Under the pieces are notes generated by a model. That model was not told the origin of the DNA. It made no database searches and was given only the letters and a program-made list of their open reading frames with translations. 64,000 bases of DNA from Calditrichales bacterium MX18-03 (lineage in GTDB: Bacteria > Bacillota > Clostridia > Lutisporales > Lutisporaceae). Positions 35,110 to 43,774 of this stretch are shown piece by piece. Position numbers and translations under genes: made by a program. The stretch spans positions 1,054,001 through 1,118,000 of the forward strand of contig JAJGRE010000002.1 of assembly GCA_021083345.1 (NCBI GenBank), written 5' to 3'. Within the stretch, counting starts at the first letter, position 1. Each line of letters opens with the position of its first letter.

Positions 35110-36519
35110 ATGATGTACAAACCGGCACAGTTGGGTTTACCGGCAATCTTTATAGCAAGTATCCTTCTCTTGGGCTTAATGGTTTACCGCATATCTTCTG
35201 CAAAGAAAACATCCTCAGAGAGTACATCGGCATCGGAAAATGATACCGACTCCCTGACAGAGCTTCCTTTACGCCGTCATTTTTACCGTAAATCGGAGCT
35301 GCTGCTGCAGGAGGCAATCCATGACCAAAAGGACCTGGCCCTTCTTTTTGTGGATCTTGACCTTTTCAAGAACATTAATGAAACCCTGGGCCATCATGTC
35401 GGCGACGACTTGCTCCGGGAAGCGGCAGAGAGGCTGGTCTGCGCTGCAGGCTTCGGAAGTTATACAGCCCGGATGGGCGGTGATGAATTTGCCGTGCTGC
35501 TCTGCGGCTACAACTGCAAGGAAACACTGGAGAAAACAGCTATGGAAATCCTGAATGCTGTTGCTGAACCCTTCCATGTGGGCGGAAATGAGCTGTATGT
35601 ATCCGCCAGTATCGGCATCGCAGCCTATCCCGAGCATGGGGACGAATGCCATACGCTGCTCAGGAATGCCGCCTCTGCCATGTACAAGGTGAAGGAACTG
35701 GGCAGAAACAGCTACCGCATCTACTCGAAGGAAATCAATGAGAATATCCTTGAGAAATTCAATATGCAAAAAAGCCTGCGCCGCGCCATTGAGCAGGATG
35801 AGCTGGTGCTGCATTACCAGCCCAAGGTTGACGGGAAAACCGGTCAGGTGACAGGTATGGAAGCGCTGGTCCGGTGGCAGCATCCTGAAAAAGGCTTGAT
35901 CTATCCCTCCGAATTTATTCCTTTGGCAGAAGAGTCCGGGCTGATCAAGCTGCTGGACGAATGGGTGCTGAAAAACGCCTGCATGCAGCTGAAGTATTGG
36001 CGGGATAACGGTCATCAGGATCTGCGGCTTGCTGTCAACCTTTCGGCACGGCAGTTCAAGGAGCAGCATCTGCCCGTAACGGTCGCCAATGTCCTCAGCG
36101 AAGCAGGCCTGGAGCCCATGCACCTGGAGCTGGAAATCACCGAGACCGTTGCCATGGAAAACCTTACTTTCACCGTCAGCACCCTGGGCAAGCTAATGGA
36201 AATGGGTGTGAATATCTCCATAGATGACTTCGGGACCGGTTACTCTTCGCTGAACTATCTGAAACATTTTCCCATCAATTTCTTGAAGATCGACCGTTCC
36301 TTTATCGCCGACATACTGGAGGACAAGAACACCTATGCCATCGTAAAGGCCATCATTGAAGTAGCCCACACCTTGAACCTGAAGGTCATTGCCGAAGGGG
36401 TGGAGACCAAGGAGCAGCTTACCGTCCTGAAATTCATGGGCTGTGACGAAATACAAGGCTATTTCATCAGCAGGCCGCTTCCCCTGGAGGAGCTGGAAAA
36501 GCAGATGTCCGGCAGGTAA
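35110..36519 (+). CDS. Membrane GGDEF-EAL protein (cyclic di-GMP turnover)
   Basis: 469 aa. One N-terminal membrane helix (about 8-26), then GGDEF domain (about 45-205; LALLFVDLDLFKNINETLGH, ARMGGDEFAVLL) and EAL domain (about 215-469; MEALVRWQHP, LELEITETVAM, SIDDFGTGYSSL, LKIDRSFI, VIAEGVET, QGYFISRPLP). Both active-site motifs are intact, so it could make or break c-di-GMP. The ATG at 35110 is preferred because GAGGCGGTG precedes it; an ATG at 35092 lacks a ribosome site. No sensor domain is visible outside the membrane. Confidence 0.93.
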   Translation: MMYKPAQLGLPAIFIASILLLGLMVYRISSAKKTSSESTSASENDTDSLTELPLRRHFYRKSELLLQEAIHDQKDLALLFVDLDLFKNINETLGHHVGDDLLREAAERLVCAAGFGSYTARMGGDEFAVLLCGYNCKETLEKTAMEILNAVAEPFHVGGNELYVSASIGIAAYPEHGDECHTLLRNAASAMYKVKELGRNSYRIYSKEINENILEKFNMQKSLRRAIEQDELVLHYQPKVDGKTGQVTGMEALVRWQHPEKGLIYPSEFIPLAEESGLIKLLDEWVLKNACMQLKYWRDNGHQDLRLAVNLSARQFKEQHLPVTVANVLSEAGLEPMHLELEITETVAMENLTFTVSTLGKLMEMGVNISIDDFGTGYSSLNYLKHFPINFLKIDRSFIADILEDKNTYAIVKAIIEVAHTLNLKVIAEGVETKEQLTVLKFMGCDEIQGYFISRPLPLEELEKQMSGR

Positions 36520-36523
36520 ATTG

Positions 36524-36570
36524 GGGACGGTTCTTGAATTGAGAAGGCTTCTCAATTCAAGAACCGTCCC
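36524..36570. repeat. 23-bp perfect palindrome beginning GGGACGGTTCTT
   Basis: Arms 36524-36546 and 36548-36570 are exact complements around one base. It starts 4 bp after the stop codon and is followed by TGTTTTCG, so it may terminate transcription. The GGGGACGGTTCTT...AAGAACCGTCCC form is, as I recall, a dispersed REP-like palindrome in Clostridia genomes, linked with Y1-type transposases. Only one copy was noticed here. Confidence 0.7.
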
Positions 36571-36657
36571 TGTTTTCGTCATATTCCCCAGGCATTAAAA
36601 ATATACTGTATTGCAGGAGCTTGCTCCGGCAAATACGGTAGCTGAGGATGTGGGAGT

Positions 36658-37752
36658 ATGGAAAAAAGATCGGTCGGTGCCTTTCAGATCGGTGCAGTAT
36701 TCATCGGGACGGTGATTGGTGCGGGCTTCGCATCCGGACAGGAGATCCTGCAGTTTTTTACCCGTTTCGGAAAAACCGGCATCCTGCTGCTGTTCCTGAC
36801 AGGCGTCGTCTTTTCTGCGGTGGGCTACGCCGTTTTTTATATCGCTGAAAGACTTCGGCTGTATAACTACAAGGATTTCATCTGCGGCTTGTACGGTGAA
36901 AAAATGGCTATCCTGTTCGACATGGTCATCACGCTTTTCCTGTTTATCGGCGCAGCCATCATGTTCTCCGGCAGCGGCGCCCTTTTCTCGGAGAATCTCA
37001 ATCTGCCCAAAAGCATGGGAATTGCTGTCATTGGGTTTCTGACGCTTGTTACAGTGCTGAATGCCCTTGACGGCGTCCTTCGCATCAATTCTTTCATTAT
37101 CCCTGTCACCTTTTCCATCATTGTTATGGTCTTTGCCGCCAATGCCTTATCCGGCGGCATGGTCCGCTCTATTGAGCTTTCCAGCCGGTATTGCAGCGGC
37201 AATATAGCCCACGCCGTGCTTTACTTCCTGTTTTATTGCGCCTATAACCTGATGCTCTCTTTAGGTGTGCTGACGGCCCTTCCCCGGAAGTTCACTTCGC
37301 ACCGCACATTATTCCAGGGTGCGGTCATCGGCGGTACCGGCCTGATGCTTCTCGGCATGCTGATCAACCTGTGCCTGCTGCACGGCACCCCCGATGTTTT
37401 TGACTATTCCATTCCCTCGCTTTTTGTGGTCAAAAACTACCCGGCGCTCTTTCGGATCATGATCATGGTGTGCATTTGGTGCGAAATTTTTTCCACTGCC
37501 GTTTCCAACATTTTCGGACTCACTGTACGGCTCAGCAGCGGCTATCCGCATCTCTACAAGATCATCACCATCCTGACGGTAGCAGCCTGCATGCCTTTCG
37601 CCTTTTATGACTTCAAAAGGCTCATCGCCTTCTTCTATCCCATTTTCGGCGCATTGTCCTTGGCCCTGATGCCCTGCATTCTTTATACCTTTTTCAAGCT
37701 CCGGCAAAGACAGCCTGGTAAAAAGAAGCTCAAAAATGTGTTTGAACAGTAG
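36658..37752 (+). CDS. YkvI-family membrane transporter-like protein
   Basis: 364 aa with about ten hydrophobic helices. The opening GAFQIGAVFIGTVIGAGFASGQEILQFF is an unwound-helix motif of the APC/LeuT-like fold and is typical of YkvI proteins. Substrate unknown. Start after GTGGGAGT. The stop codon lies in an inverted repeat at 37743-37768. Confidence 0.85.
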   Translation: MEKRSVGAFQIGAVFIGTVIGAGFASGQEILQFFTRFGKTGILLLFLTGVVFSAVGYAVFYIAERLRLYNYKDFICGLYGEKMAILFDMVITLFLFIGAAIMFSGSGALFSENLNLPKSMGIAVIGFLTLVTVLNALDGVLRINSFIIPVTFSIIVMVFAANALSGGMVRSIELSSRYCSGNIAHAVLYFLFYCAYNLMLSLGVLTALPRKFTSHRTLFQGAVIGGTGLMLLGMLINLCLLHGTPDVFDYSIPSLFVVKNYPALFRIMIMVCIWCEIFSTAVSNIFGLTVRLSSGYPHLYKIITILTVAACMPFAFYDFKRLIAFFYPIFGALSLALMPCILYTFFKLRQRQPGKKKLKNVFEQ

Positions 37753-37768
37753 GACCACCTACTGTTCA
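37743..37768. terminator. Possible bidirectional terminator hairpin
   Basis: 11-bp perfect stem TGAACAGTAGG/CCTACTGTTCA with an ACCA loop, between convergent genes. U-runs are weak on both strands. Confidence 0.55.
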
Positions 37769-37790
37769 TTAAATCAATACCTGGCGCTTA

Positions 37791-38306
37791 TCAAAGCCTT
37801 ACAACTCCTGAAACACCATCTAAAGCATCCGGCACCAGCTCACAAACCATTATGTTGGGAAATAATTCCTCCGGCAAATCATATTGGCATTTAATGCCGT
37901 ATTTTATGGTTGGAGCAAAACCAAAACGGTTGTAAAAAGCCGGATTGCCAGCCAGGAAAACGGCTTTGTAACCTATGGATTTCGCTTTTTCCATTGCCAT
38001 ATTGATCAGTTTGGAACCAATCTTTTGCTTGCGATAACTCAGGTTCACTGATACGGGAGCTAGAAGCAGCGCTTCATATTCTTGGCTTTCGTTTTTTACA
38101 TGGGTTTTTGACAGCATAATATGGCCAATGATTTCTCCGTTATCTTCCGCGACTAGAGCAAGTTCGGGGATGTAGTTGTCGCTGCTCCTAATTTCATTCA
38201 CTAAGTCTTGCTCGAGACCGTTTTTTACCTCCGCTGTTTCAAATGCAGTCTTCACAAGCTTGTATATTGCCGAAAAGTCATTCTTGTTTTCATATCTGAT
38301 AATCAT
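37791..38306 (-). CDS. GNAT-family N-acetyltransferase
   Basis: 171 aa. IRYENKNDFSAIYKLVKTAF at the N-terminus, EIIGHIMLSKTHV, LLLAPVSVNLSYRKQKIGSKLINMAMEKA (acetyl-CoA loop, Q/RxxGxG/A-type), AVFLAGNPAFYNRFGF. The last motif is typical of predicted N-acetyltransferases of the YhbS type. Substrate unknown. Confidence 0.9.
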   Translation of the reverse strand: MIIRYENKNDFSAIYKLVKTAFETAEVKNGLEQDLVNEIRSSDNYIPELALVAEDNGEIIGHIMLSKTHVKNESQEYEALLLAPVSVNLSYRKQKIGSKLINMAMEKAKSIGYKAVFLAGNPAFYNRFGFAPTIKYGIKCQYDLPEELFPNIMVCELVPDALDGVSGVVRL

Positions 38307-38394
38307 TCTTTATTACCTCGCTTTTCTTATTTCTTGTTGTATCCTCATCATAGCATGGTTTTTGCTCTTGAAGGTCTACTAAACAGTTCATAAT

Positions 38395-38430
38395 TAAAAA
38401 AGAGCCGCGAGACTTGTCTCTTATGGCTCT
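38395..38430 (-). terminator. Intrinsic terminator
   Basis: Minus strand: AGAGCC/GGCTCT and GAGAC/GTCTC paired arms (38430-38401), then TTTTTT. It lies 12 nt after the CD3324-like gene. Confidence 0.85.
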
Positions 38431-38442
38431 TCATGAATATCC

Positions 38443-38709
38443 TCATTTTTGACCGGATATGATTTTATAAATGGTTTTGGGCGATAAATAGTAAGCATCG
38501 GCAAGTTCCTGAACAGAAGCTCCGCTTTGGTATTTCTGAAACACCTCAATATTTCGGGCAAGAAGTTCTTCCCTGCTGTTTTTCTTTTCTCCCCATGGTT
38601 TTTTATTGCATTCTTTTCGGGGAATGTAAATATACTCGCCGTCTACATAATTTTGAATCGCTCTCAATATATGTTCGGGTAATATGTTGTTGGCCCTTAT
38701 ATAGCCCAT
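38443..38709 (-). CDS. CD3324-family small HTH protein
   Basis: 88 aa from the ATG at 38709 (GGAGGGAG upstream). MGYIRANNILPEHILRAIQN, YVDGEYIYIPRKE, then a helix-turn-helix-like tail (VQELADAYYLSPKTIYKII). Matches the CD3324 family of Clostridia, conserved but uncharacterised. Probably a DNA-binding protein. The 186-bp gap upstream (38710-38895) shows no gene or clear signal. Confidence 0.8.
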   Translation of the reverse strand: MGYIRANNILPEHILRAIQNYVDGEYIYIPRKECNKKPWGEKKNSREELLARNIEVFQKYQSGASVQELADAYYLSPKTIYKIISGQK

Positions 38710-38895
38710 TATGCTCCCTCCTGTTTTTAACATCAAGGATTGAGCAAAGACTATTCCATACTAGCTTAGTCCATTATGCAATAGCCTTCGCTAAGCATAA
38801 CAAACCGACTCCCATTTGTTGATTTTGTTGATAAGTCATACCCCTCTCAACTGTAATATTGCTGCTGTTTACACTGCCGGCACAGTCCGGCTCCG

Positions 38896-39672
38896 TTAAA
38901 GGTGTCTGGAATTGGCTATAAATTTGACGCTTACAACTGCCCACACCAGCACATACACTTCGATCCACAGCATGTGTACCTGGTTCATGCTCATGATGAC
39001 GACCGGAGCGTTCAATACGGTATGAACCAGAATTGCGTATAAGAGGTAGACCTTCCTTCTTTTCACCACACTGTACAGCACCAGCAGCGAAAGTGCAATC
39101 TGTACAAGAATTGCGAAAACCCGTTCTATACCGCCCAGAAGGAAAGCATACGAGGGTGTTCCAAGCAAGCCGTTCATGATCTGCTGTGCTGTTTCGGGCG
39201 GCAGCTTTGAACCCGCAACAGCACCGAAAACACCCATATTGATCATGATGCTCATGATAATGTTATTGACATATGCCAGCCCAACCAGCAGGAACGCTTC
39301 GATACCCCCATGTCCGATGCCGTATGCCACGCCATTTTTCCACTCCAGCCTTCCTGCCAGGAAGCACTTGAAGCCGATGTACCGCCCTATCTCTTCAAAA
39401 AGGCCGGCTGTCACACCGAGAAAGAGGCCCATCGCAAGCGGATTGACCGCCATGGCCCTATACCAGCCGAAGCGCGGCAGCAAGCCTAAAAGCGGAATCC
39501 GCGTCAGCACCTGGAAGATAAAGAAAACCAACGCTCCCACCAACACCGCCCGTCCGGAAAAACGCTCCTTCTTGTAGAAATAGATACCTAAAGCCAATGG
39601 AAAAAATACAACCAAAAGCAGCGAAACAACCATAAACCCGATTGACAGGCTGCTAACCGATAACGCACTCAT
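38896..39672 (-). CDS. YhfC-family intramembrane protease
   Basis: 258 aa, seven or eight hydrophobic helices. TAGLFEEIGRYIGFK carries the EE pair, AYGIGHGGIEAFLLVGLAYVNN the GHGGIE motif, resembling the glutamic-type CPBP/YhfC intramembrane proteases. The gene follows the ABC exporter genes by 22 bp, so it may be co-expressed. GGAGGTCG precedes the ATG. Substrate unknown. Confidence 0.85.
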   Translation of the reverse strand: MSALSVSSLSIGFMVVSLLLVVFFPLALGIYFYKKERFSGRAVLVGALVFFIFQVLTRIPLLGLLPRFGWYRAMAVNPLAMGLFLGVTAGLFEEIGRYIGFKCFLAGRLEWKNGVAYGIGHGGIEAFLLVGLAYVNNIIMSIMINMGVFGAVAGSKLPPETAQQIMNGLLGTPSYAFLLGGIERVFAILVQIALSLLVLYSVVKRRKVYLLYAILVHTVLNAPVVIMSMNQVHMLWIEVYVLVWAVVSVKFIANSRHL

Positions 39673-39694
39673 ATTTCGACCTCCTTCTCTTTGT

Positions 39695-41521
39695 TTATGC
39701 TTTCAGGAGCTCCATTTCGCGCTCCTCCATGAACTGGTTGGTATATAACCGGTAGTAATATCCCTTCTTCCGGATCAGCTGGTAGTGATTCCCTTCCTCC
39801 AGCACTTTCCCGTCCTTGATAACCAGGATGCGGTCTGCAGACCGGATGGTGGACAGACGGTGTGCGATGATAAAGCTGGTCCGGTTCTTCAATACTTTCC
39901 GGATGGCATCCTGGATGATCTGCTCTGTTTCGGTATCGATGGAAGAGGTGGCTTCGTCCAGTATGAAGATCCTGGGATTGGCAAGCACTGCTCTGGCAAA
40001 AGACACCAACTGCTTTTCCCCGGTTGAAAGCCTGTTCCCGCCTTCCCCCACTTCCGTGTCGAAGCCTTTCTCCAGCTTGCTGATAAACTCATATGCATTG
40101 ACAAGCCTTGCGGCTTTTTCTATTTCCTCATCTGTAGCATCCAGCCTGCCGTAGCGTATGTTCTCCCGGATCGTCCCACTGAAAAGGTGCGGGTTCTGAA
40201 GCACATAGCCCAGGCTGCCGTGGAGCCAGGCCAGCGGCCTATCCTTGTAGTTGACGCCGTCAATCAGTATTTCCCCCGATACCGGCTCATAAAAACGGCA
40301 TGCCAGATTCACAATGGTGGTCTTGCCGGATCCGGTCTCTCCTACCAGCGCAATGGTCTCACCGGCTTTTACCTCCAGGCTGAAATCCTCCAGCACCTTC
40401 TCCCCGTCCTTATAGGAAAAGGACACGTTGCGGAAGCTGATATTGCCCTTGATATGGGGCCATCTATCCTGCCTGGGATTGAACATGTCGCCGTATTTCC
40501 AGACCACATCCACGGTGTCCGCGATGTCCGGTTGGGTCTCGATCATGGAAAGGATGCGCTCGGCAGATGCCTGAGCCGATTGAAGCTCCGCGATGATGCG
40601 TGCCAGTTCCCTCACCGGCTCAAAAAACTGGATGGTATAGCCGATGAAGAGCACCAGCGTACCAAAGCTGATGGTCTGAAGGTAAACGCCCCTTCCGCCG
40701 AACCAAAGCGCCAGGGCAGTACCGATGCTGCCCAGGGACAATACCACGGGCAGATAGATGGAGGAGTAGACAGCCGCCTTGACGGAATAGCCGTACATTT
40801 CACCGGTGATGGCACTGAATTCCCCCAGGTTGCTTTTTTCCAGCACTAGGGTCTTGCTGGTCTTGGCGCCGCTGATGCCTTCATTGAAGGCCCCAGTGAT
40901 CCGCGAGTTGGTCTTTCTGACCTTTCGGTGGGCTTTCAGCATTTTTTGCTGAAAATACAGACTGATGACCACCAGCAGTGGTATCACCGACAGGCTCACC
41001 AGCGCCAGCTTCCAGTTGATAAACAGCATCACACCGGCGATTCCCGCCATCATGGTCAGGCCCCATACAAAGTCCACCAGACCCCAGGCCAGCGTGTCGC
41101 CAAGCCGCGTGATATCCGACGTCATCCTGGCCATCAGCCAGCCCACTGCCGTCTTGTCATAATAGGAGAAGGACAGCTCCTGAAGCCTTTGAAAGCCCTT
41201 CTTCCGGATATCGTAGACAACGCCCATGTCGATTTTGCCTGCGATGGCGATGAGCAGCCAGACATTGACGGTCTGGACTGCAATCAGTATGCCGTACATC
41301 AGCAGGAATCCGCTCAAGCCTTCTATATTGCCCGCAGCAACAAAACGGTCAATGGCGTATTTGGTCATCAGAGGAAAAATAACGTCAATACCCGCCACGC
41401 CGACCATGACAAAGCCCAGAAGAAGCATGAGCCTCCTATAGGGCTTGACATACTGCAGCAGCCGCCGCCATAGTCCGAAATCAAATTTTTTGCTGTATTC
41501 CTGTTCTTCTATTCCACTCAT
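39695..41521 (-). CDS. ABC exporter half-transporter, catalytic-Glu subunit (BmrD-like)
   Basis: 608 aa from the ATG at 41521 (GGGGTGA five nt upstream; a GTG at 41530 overlaps that site). Six membrane helices (about 30-320) followed by an ABC domain: Walker A GETGSGKTT, Q loop VLQNPHLF, signature LSTGEKQ (not LSGGQ), Walker B IFILDEATS with the catalytic Glu, H loop IIAHRLST. Complements its neighbour, whose signature is LSGGQ but Walker B ends in Asp. Together they form one functional and one degenerate ATP site, as in heterodimeric drug exporters such as BmrCD and TM287/288. Confidence 0.93.
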   Translation of the reverse strand: MSGIEEQEYSKKFDFGLWRRLLQYVKPYRRLMLLLGFVMVGVAGIDVIFPLMTKYAIDRFVAAGNIEGLSGFLLMYGILIAVQTVNVWLLIAIAGKIDMGVVYDIRKKGFQRLQELSFSYYDKTAVGWLMARMTSDITRLGDTLAWGLVDFVWGLTMMAGIAGVMLFINWKLALVSLSVIPLLVVISLYFQQKMLKAHRKVRKTNSRITGAFNEGISGAKTSKTLVLEKSNLGEFSAITGEMYGYSVKAAVYSSIYLPVVLSLGSIGTALALWFGGRGVYLQTISFGTLVLFIGYTIQFFEPVRELARIIAELQSAQASAERILSMIETQPDIADTVDVVWKYGDMFNPRQDRWPHIKGNISFRNVSFSYKDGEKVLEDFSLEVKAGETIALVGETGSGKTTIVNLACRFYEPVSGEILIDGVNYKDRPLAWLHGSLGYVLQNPHLFSGTIRENIRYGRLDATDEEIEKAARLVNAYEFISKLEKGFDTEVGEGGNRLSTGEKQLVSFARAVLANPRIFILDEATSSIDTETEQIIQDAIRKVLKNRTSFIIAHRLSTIRSADRILVIKDGKVLEEGNHYQLIRKKGYYYRLYTNQFMEEREMELLKA

Positions 41522-41536
41522 TGCTGTCACCCCTTT

Positions 41537-43369
41537 CTAAGACACGTTTTCCCCACGGTCCTGTTCCATTTCCATATCTGTTTCGACTTCCTTCTCCAAC
41601 TCATTCTGTATCTGCCATATCCTCTGGTACAGACCGGCTTGGCTGACAAGCTCCCTGTGGCTCCCCTGCTGCACGATCTCCCCGTTTTCCAGCACCAGGA
41701 TCACATCAGCTTCCGACAGCGTGGTGATCCTGTGCGAGATGATGAAGGTAGTGGCTTGCTTGTTCCTCTCCTTCAGCGCCTTTCTTATTGCTGTATCTGT
41801 CTCAGTGTCCACTGCGCTCAGAGAGTCATCAAATATGAGCACCGGACAGTCCTTGATCAGCGTTCTGGCTATAGCGACCCGCTGTTTTTGGCCCCCTGAC
41901 AGGGTCACCCCTTTTTCACCTACCAGCGTCTCATAACCCTTTTCAAACCCCAATGCCACATCATGGATGGACGCAATGCGGGCTGCCGCAAAAATCTCTT
42001 CTTCCCCGGCCTGGGGCTTCGGCAGCCTGATATTCTCCTTGAGGGTCTTGGAAAACAGGAAAGGCTCCTGCAGTACGATCCCCACGTTCTGACGCAGCCA
42101 CTTCTTATCAATATCCCGGACATCGGTGCCATCAATGGAAACGATGCCCGACTGGCAATCATACAGTCTGGCCAGCAGATGGACCAGTGTTGACTTTCCC
42201 GAACCGGTAGGTCCCAAAAGCGCTACCGTCTGGCCTGGTTTGGCCCTGAAGCTTATACTTCTTAAAACCTGCTTGCCCTCTTCATAAGCGAAACTGACAT
42301 TCCTGAATTCGATATCCCCTTCTATCTGAGGTTTCAAGCCTTCCTGTTCCCCTGTTTCCAAAGGAACAGCCAGGATCTCCCCGATCCTTTCCAGCGAAAC
42401 CACTGTTTTTCCCATTCCGGTAAGTATCCTTCCCATTTGTCGGATAGGCCACAAAAGCATGCCTTCATAAGTAGTGAAAACCACCAGGGTACCCAATGTG
42501 ATCACTCCCGTTGTGGTCCAGTAAACCCCGAAAACCAGAACGGCACATACCTGCAGCATGCAAAGCAGGTCGGAAATGGACCAATAGGCGGCCAGCAGCA
42601 GAATCAGCCGATACGTCAGATCCCTGTACTCGGCATTCCGCTCTTCGAACTTGAGGATCTCATGCTGCTGCCTGGCAAAGGCCCGCACCACCCTGACACC
42701 TGTCAGGTTTTCCTGCAGTGTAGCGGACAACCTGCCTTCCGATTCATCAGAGGCCTTGAAGGCATTCTTCACCTTTAGAAAAAAGATGACTGCGAAACTG
42801 AATATCACAGGCACTACCGCCATGGCCACCATCGTCATCTTCAAATTCAGCGACAGCATGATGGAAAGTGCCAGGGTCAGCATAATGACGGCCCTGCCCA
42901 CTTCGACCAGCTGCTCCGCCAGAAAGGCACGGATGGTATCCACGTCCGAGGTGCAGCGCTGAAGCAAATCACCGGTTTCGGCCTTTACATGGTAATCATA
43001 AGAAACGTTCTGCAAGTGATCGTACAGCTGCTCCCTGATCCGCTTTGCCGTAAATTCCGATGCTTCTGCGGACCATTTCCCCTTGAAGAAGGTGAACAAG
43101 CCTGCTGATAATGCCAAAAGCAGCAGAAGCGAACTGCAGGCCAAAAGGCGCCTGATCAGACCGCCTTCCCGGCTCAAACCCTCTGCCAGCCCCTGCAGCA
43201 CAACCGGGAGCTGTGTATTCCCTCCGCCTATGACGGTGTCAATGGTATACCGGATTACCAGAGGAGAAAGAAATGAAAACAATGCAGCCAGACCGATGCT
43301 CATGACAGCACCGGTATAGCGCAGTCTGCTTCCCTTCATAAATCTCCATAAAAGCTTTAGCTTACCCAA
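41537..43369 (-). CDS. ABC exporter half-transporter, degenerate Walker B subunit (BmrC-like)
   Basis: 610 aa from a TTG at 43369, chosen because GAGAGGGG lies 6 nt upstream; ATG at 43339 is the alternative. Six membrane helices then ABC domain: Walker A GPTGSGKST, signature LSGGQKQRVAIAR, Walker B VLIFDDSLSAVD in which the catalytic Glu is Asp, H loop IISHRITT. Partner of the next gene, 15 bp away. Upstream lie a short leader ORF, an intrinsic terminator and a promoter, so expression is probably set by attenuation. Confidence 0.92.
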   Translation of the reverse strand: MGKLKLLWRFMKGSRLRYTGAVMSIGLAALFSFLSPLVIRYTIDTVIGGGNTQLPVVLQGLAEGLSREGGLIRRLLACSSLLLLLALSAGLFTFFKGKWSAEASEFTAKRIREQLYDHLQNVSYDYHVKAETGDLLQRCTSDVDTIRAFLAEQLVEVGRAVIMLTLALSIMLSLNLKMTMVAMAVVPVIFSFAVIFFLKVKNAFKASDESEGRLSATLQENLTGVRVVRAFARQQHEILKFEERNAEYRDLTYRLILLLAAYWSISDLLCMLQVCAVLVFGVYWTTTGVITLGTLVVFTTYEGMLLWPIRQMGRILTGMGKTVVSLERIGEILAVPLETGEQEGLKPQIEGDIEFRNVSFAYEEGKQVLRSISFRAKPGQTVALLGPTGSGKSTLVHLLARLYDCQSGIVSIDGTDVRDIDKKWLRQNVGIVLQEPFLFSKTLKENIRLPKPQAGEEEIFAAARIASIHDVALGFEKGYETLVGEKGVTLSGGQKQRVAIARTLIKDCPVLIFDDSLSAVDTETDTAIRKALKERNKQATTFIISHRITTLSEADVILVLENGEIVQQGSHRELVSQAGLYQRIWQIQNELEKEVETDMEMEQDRGENVS

Positions 43370-43504
43370 TGTTATCCCCTCTCTTCCAAATAGCGATTTG
43401 CAGCAAGAACAAAGATACAATAGAAAAGCCACAGCAGCAGTCGACTTGCGACTTACCCGCTATGGCTGAACATGCATGAATAAGGTCAGACCTGCATTCA
43501 TGAA

Positions 43505-43543
43505 AATGAAAAAGCCATAGGCAATCGAAACACCGCCTATAGC
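43505..43543 (-). terminator. Terminator between leader ORF and exporter genes
   Basis: Minus strand: GCTATAGGC (43543-43535) pairs with GCCTATGGC (one G:U) around a 12-nt loop, then TTTTTCATTTT. It lies about 25 nt after the leader ORF stop and 136 nt before the exporter start. A further inverted repeat with CATGAAT/ATTCATG arms covers about 43475-43503. Confidence 0.85.
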
Positions 43544-43569
43544 TTTATGCTTGCTTGTCATTGCTGCAA

Positions 43570-43650
43570 TCAATCAAACAAAAACGCAGGCCGTGCTGTT
43601 TTATAACCGTCAAATTGTGCTGTTCTGATTCCCATTCCAACGCTGTACAT
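43570..43650 (-). CDS. Leader ORF upstream of the ABC exporter operon
   Basis: 26 aa, starting MYSVGMGIRT and ending RPAFLFD. The ATG at 43650 is preceded by AAAGGAGG with 7-nt spacing, an ideal ribosome site. It starts about 40 nt after the predicted transcription start and is followed by a terminator. The layout leader peptide - terminator - ABC half-transporter pair equals bmrB-bmrCD of Bacillus subtilis, where antibiotic-stalled translation of the leader allows readthrough. I see no sequence similarity claim to make for BmrB itself. Confidence 0.65.
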   Translation of the reverse strand: MYSVGMGIRTAQFDGYKTARPAFLFD

Positions 43651-43694
43651 AACACGACCTCCTTTTCCGTAGGAATTATATTTACACCTCTTAC

Positions 43695-43723
43695 ATTATA
43701 TTCCTGCTGTCTGGTTATTACAA
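43695..43723 (-). promoter_or_regulatory. SigA promoter of the leader/ABC exporter operon
   Basis: Minus strand: -35 TTGTAA (43723-43718), 17-bp spacer, -10 TATAAT (43700-43695). About 15 bp upstream of the -35 two ATTACAA direct repeats spaced 11 bp (about 43737-43757) could bind an activator. Confidence 0.7.
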
Positions 43724-43774
43724 CAGAAACCTTCATATTGTAATATTCTTGTAATAAAAACTACATCTTGCATT

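Noticed and set aside
43545-43736. 63-codon minus-strand ORF before the ABC exporter genes
   Set aside because: Its start lies upstream of the predicted transcription start and lacks a ribosome site; the 26-codon ORF in another frame has an ideal one.
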